7,468 nucleotides of DNA from Muribaculaceae bacterium. GTDB lineage: Bacteria > Pseudomonadota > Alphaproteobacteria > Rs-D84. Each line of letters starts with the position of its first letter. Within the stretch, counting starts at the first letter, position 1. The stretch is from contig JAMPEH010000107.1 in the NCBI GenBank assembly GCA_023665245.1, forward strand, positions 1 to 7,468, written 5' to 3'. A program made the translations under genes and the position numbers. Shown here piece after piece: positions 5,829-7,468 of the stretch. Below the pieces are notes generated by a model, which was not told the origin of the DNA, made no database searches, and saw only the letters and a program-made list of their open reading frames with translations.

Positions 5829-6587
5829 TTATTCTCCTCCTGCTTTAAGTGATGTAAGTAGAGTGAACTTATTCATTCTGATGGTCTGGAGGTTGTCCAT
5901 TACCATGTGTACGATGTCAAACGATGTGTTCTGGTCTGCTTTGAGTGCTACACCCGTACCGTCTTTGATTGCCCCCGCGAGGTTCTCATTTTCGGTCTGA
6001 CGCATGGCTTTCATCCACATCTGGAATTCGTCGGGCTTCCCCTCATCCTGGTTCCATACCACCGGTATGCCGGTCACATGGTTAGGATTCGAGTCCTGTC
6101 CCTGAAGCCATTTGTCCATCTTTGAAGTGCCTTCCTGCTCTGCTGCGAGACTCAGGAATTCTCCCATCTGTGCGAGAGGAACTCCGAAAGAACCGAGCTT
6201 GCTGAAAGCCAATTTCTGCTGTGGTGTAAAGCTTAATTGGTTCTTATGCGACTCATTGTAGATTTCGGTCACTTTGTCGAGCAACGCCATTTTCATCTTT
6301 TCATTCGACCATTTGTTCGAAGTGTCGTTGTTCATAGTGAGCCAAACTTTTCCTTCGACCACTCTGCCCTGGGCGTCTCTTTTGGCGTCCGGGCTCACGA
6401 GGATCTGCACGAAGTTGGTCTCCTGCACCTTTTCTTCCGAAACGGAAGCAGGAGTGATCACCTGCGTAGGCTCCTTCGCAAGGAAAGTTGAAGTCAACAT
6501 GAAGAAGGTAAGCAGCAGCACCGTCACGTCACTCATCGCCGTCATGTCGATGAATGTACTTTTCTTTGCTATTTTTACTCTTCCCAT
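5829..6587 (-). CDS. exbD: ExbD/TolR-family motor protein, first paralogue (ExbD1)
   Basis: This 252-residue protein is the first of two unlike ExbD subunits in the operon. The N-terminus is short (GRVKIAKKS) and leads into FIDMTAMSDVTVLLLTFFML (12-31). Asp20 lies at the expected position of the proton-relay aspartate of the membrane helix. The periplasmic part begins like ExbD (KEPTQVITPASVS, 38-50) and ends like it (ALKADQNTSFDIVHMVMDNL at 214-233, then QTIRMNKFTLLTSLK). Between them lies an unusual insert of roughly 110-205, rich in Trp and Gln, that I do not recognise. The protein is over 100 residues longer than E. coli ExbD. It begins 60 nt after the exbB stop; its final Gly-Gly-Glu codons double as the ribosome binding site of exbD2. 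The two ExbDs share little sequence outside the membrane helix, suggesting distinct roles rather than simple duplication. Confidence 0.93.
   Translation of the reverse strand: MGRVKIAKKSTFIDMTAMSDVTVLLLTFFMLTSTFLAKEPTQVITPASVSEEKVQETNFVQILVSPDAKRDAQGRVVEGKVWLTMNNDTSNKWSNEKMKMALLDKVTEIYNESHKNQLSFTPQQKLAFSKLGSFGVPLAQMGEFLSLAAEQEGTSKMDKWLQGQDSNPNHVTGIPVVWNQDEGKPDEFQMWMKAMRQTENENLAGAIKDGTGVALKADQNTSFDIVHMVMDNLQTIRMNKFTLLTSLKAGGE
5835..5841 (-). promoter_or_regulatory. Shine-Dalgarno sequence of exbD2, embedded in the end of exbD1
   Basis: The minus strand reads AGGAGGA, then GAA, the exbD1 stop TAA, one A and the exbD2 ATG. The AGGAGG core lies 8 nt from the start codon, an optimal distance, and is made of the last Ala-Gly-Gly codons of exbD1. 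It fixes the start of exbD2 and implies translational coupling. Strong Shine-Dalgarno sequences are uncommon in this phylum. Confidence 0.8.
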
Positions 6588-6635
6588 ATTAGCTATTTAA
6601 CTTATTCGGTTGTTGTTAAATTCTTCTTACCTCTG

Positions 6636-6649
6636 AATCCTACAGGATT
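6636..6649 (-). repeat. Small inverted repeat at the exbB stop codon
   Basis: The arms AATCC (6636-6640) and GGATT (6645-6649) flank a 4-nt loop and overlap the exbB stop codon (6648-6650). No U-run follows on the minus strand, so this is not a standard terminator. It could be an RNA-stability or processing element between exbB and exbD1, or chance. Confidence 0.3.
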
Positions 6650-7468
6650 AGTGGGTAGCGGCAAATGTTGCTACGATAGAGAAGCCGATTTCGTCAATAG
6701 CGTAGGAAAGGTTGTCGATCTTGTTGGTGAAGAAGTTGTAGGAGATAACTGCGAATGCACCGGTTGCGATACCGAAAGCGGTGTTCACAAGAGCCTCAGA
6801 GATACCTGTTGACAACTCAGTTGAGTCAGGAGAACCTGAATTTGCAAGTGCCTGGAATGATTTGATCATACCCATCACAGTACCGAGAAGACCGACGAGA
6901 GTACCGAGAGTGGTGAGAGTAGCAAGAATCGGGAGGTTCTGGCTCAGTGATGGCATCTCAAGTGCAGTTGCTTCCTCTACCTGGTTGCGAAGTGTGGTAA
7001 GCTTCTGCTCTTTGCTGAGGGTTGTGTTGGCATCCATCTCCTTGTACTTAACAAGTGTGTTGTAGACTACAGATGCTACAGAACCTTTCTGATCGCGGCA
7101 ACGCTTCATGGCTCCGTCGATGTTGTTGGCAGCGAGGTCAGCCTTGATGTTGGCTACGAATTTTGCTGTGTTACCCTTGCCGCTTGCGGAGGAAAGTGCT
7201 ATCCAGCGTTCGATGGAGAGGGTGATTACTGTAAGAAGAAGGGTCATCAGGATAGGCACGATGAAACCGCCCTTGTAGACTGTACCAGCGAGGTTGAGGG
7301 GGTGTCCGTTGGCCGGGTCGCCGCCTTCGAAGTTCGCGGGATTACCCATGAGGAACAGGAAGATGCACACACCGCACACGGCGCAGGCGAGGATTACGAG
7401 AAACGCGTTCTTGATGCCGCGAACCTGAGAGATTTTCTCTTCTTTCTTGACTTTGGCTGCTGTTGTAG
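6648..7468 (-). CDS. exbB: ExbB/MotA-TolQ-family proton channel, 5' end cut by window
   Basis: The frame is open from the right window edge to TAA at 6648-6650, showing 272 codons; only the first few residues are likely missing. A GTG at 7379 is an internal valine inside the first membrane helix, not the start, because coding sequence with a normal Lys/Glu-rich cytoplasmic tail (KVKKEEKISQVRG) continues upstream of it. Membrane helices are visible at about 20-40, 60-83, 180-203 and 222-246 of the visible protein. The TolQ/ExbB signatures are LATLTTLGTLVGLLGTVMGM followed by IKSFQAL, and EALVNTAFGIATGAFAVISY followed by NFF, which form the pore-lining helices. ExbB assembles as a pentamer around ExbD and conducts protons to power TonB. 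The extra N-terminal helix gives four helices instead of the three of E. coli ExbB, and contains CAVCGVC. exbD1 follows 60 nt downstream. Identification is secure. Confidence 0.97.
   Translation of the reverse strand, partial: TTAAKVKKEEKISQVRGIKNAFLVILACAVCGVCIFLFLMGNPANFEGGDPANGHPLNLAGTVYKGGFIVPILMTLLLTVITLSIERWIALSSASGKGNTAKFVANIKADLAANNIDGAMKRCRDQKGSVASVVYNTLVKYKEMDANTTLSKEQKLTTLRNQVEEATALEMPSLSQNLPILATLTTLGTLVGLLGTVMGMIKSFQALANSGSPDSTELSTGISEALVNTAFGIATGAFAVISYNFFTNKIDNLSYAIDEIGFSIVATFAATH

Noticed and set aside
6648..7379. GTG at 7379 as the exbB start
   Set aside because: The frame continues upstream to the window edge with a typical cytoplasmic tail, and the GTG falls in the middle of a membrane helix.
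1..7468. Mobile elements, CRISPR arrays, tRNA or rRNA genes
   Set aside because: No transposase, terminal inverted repeats, regularly spaced repeats or RNA gene structure seen; intergenic space is minimal and fully described.

Overview
This window is a compact, single-strand (minus) chromosomal segment from a member of the Bacteroidota, most likely Bacteroidales. The evidence is a Bacteroidota-type TonB with the N-terminal GKNKDFGAY motif, paired long ExbD proteins, a Bacteroidota-type orphan PstS-like lipoprotein, and a promoter with the phylum-specific -33 TTTG / -7 TAnnTTTG pattern. A Muribaculaceae-like source would fit, but that is only an impression. All seven genes read right to left, and every gene is intact except where the window cuts it.

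Right half (7468 to 4220): a Ton energy-transducing operon in the order exbB (5' end cut by the window edge), exbD1, exbD2, tonB. Gaps are 60, 1 and 33 nt. The operon closes with a clear Rho-independent hairpin at about 4162-4200. ExbB and the two ExbDs would form a proton-driven inner-membrane motor. TonB would carry its energy to outer-membrane TonB-dependent transporters (SusC-type in this phylum).

Middle (4095 to 1753): a second, tightly packed unit starts just after the terminator. It encodes a 72-residue two-helix membrane protein, a PstS-like substrate-binding lipoprotein (4-nt gap), and a multi-pass acyltransferase of the HGSNAT/NagX/DUF5009 type (4-nt ATGA overlap). No phosphate ABC permease or ATPase genes are present, and the PstS-like protein lacks several classical phosphate-site signatures.

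Left part (1607 to 1): a large secreted TPR protein of at least 535 residues, open to the window edge, behind its own near-perfect Bacteroidota promoter (20-bp spacer) in the 145-nt gap.

The most interesting points are the coupling of a Ton motor with two unlike ExbDs to an orphan PstS-like lipoprotein and a periplasmic TPR protein, the SHOCT-like insert in ExbD2, and the acyltransferase translationally coupled to the PstS-like gene. Nothing here looks like a mobile element, CRISPR array, RNA gene or defence system. The locus looks like core genome with unexplained accessory partners.
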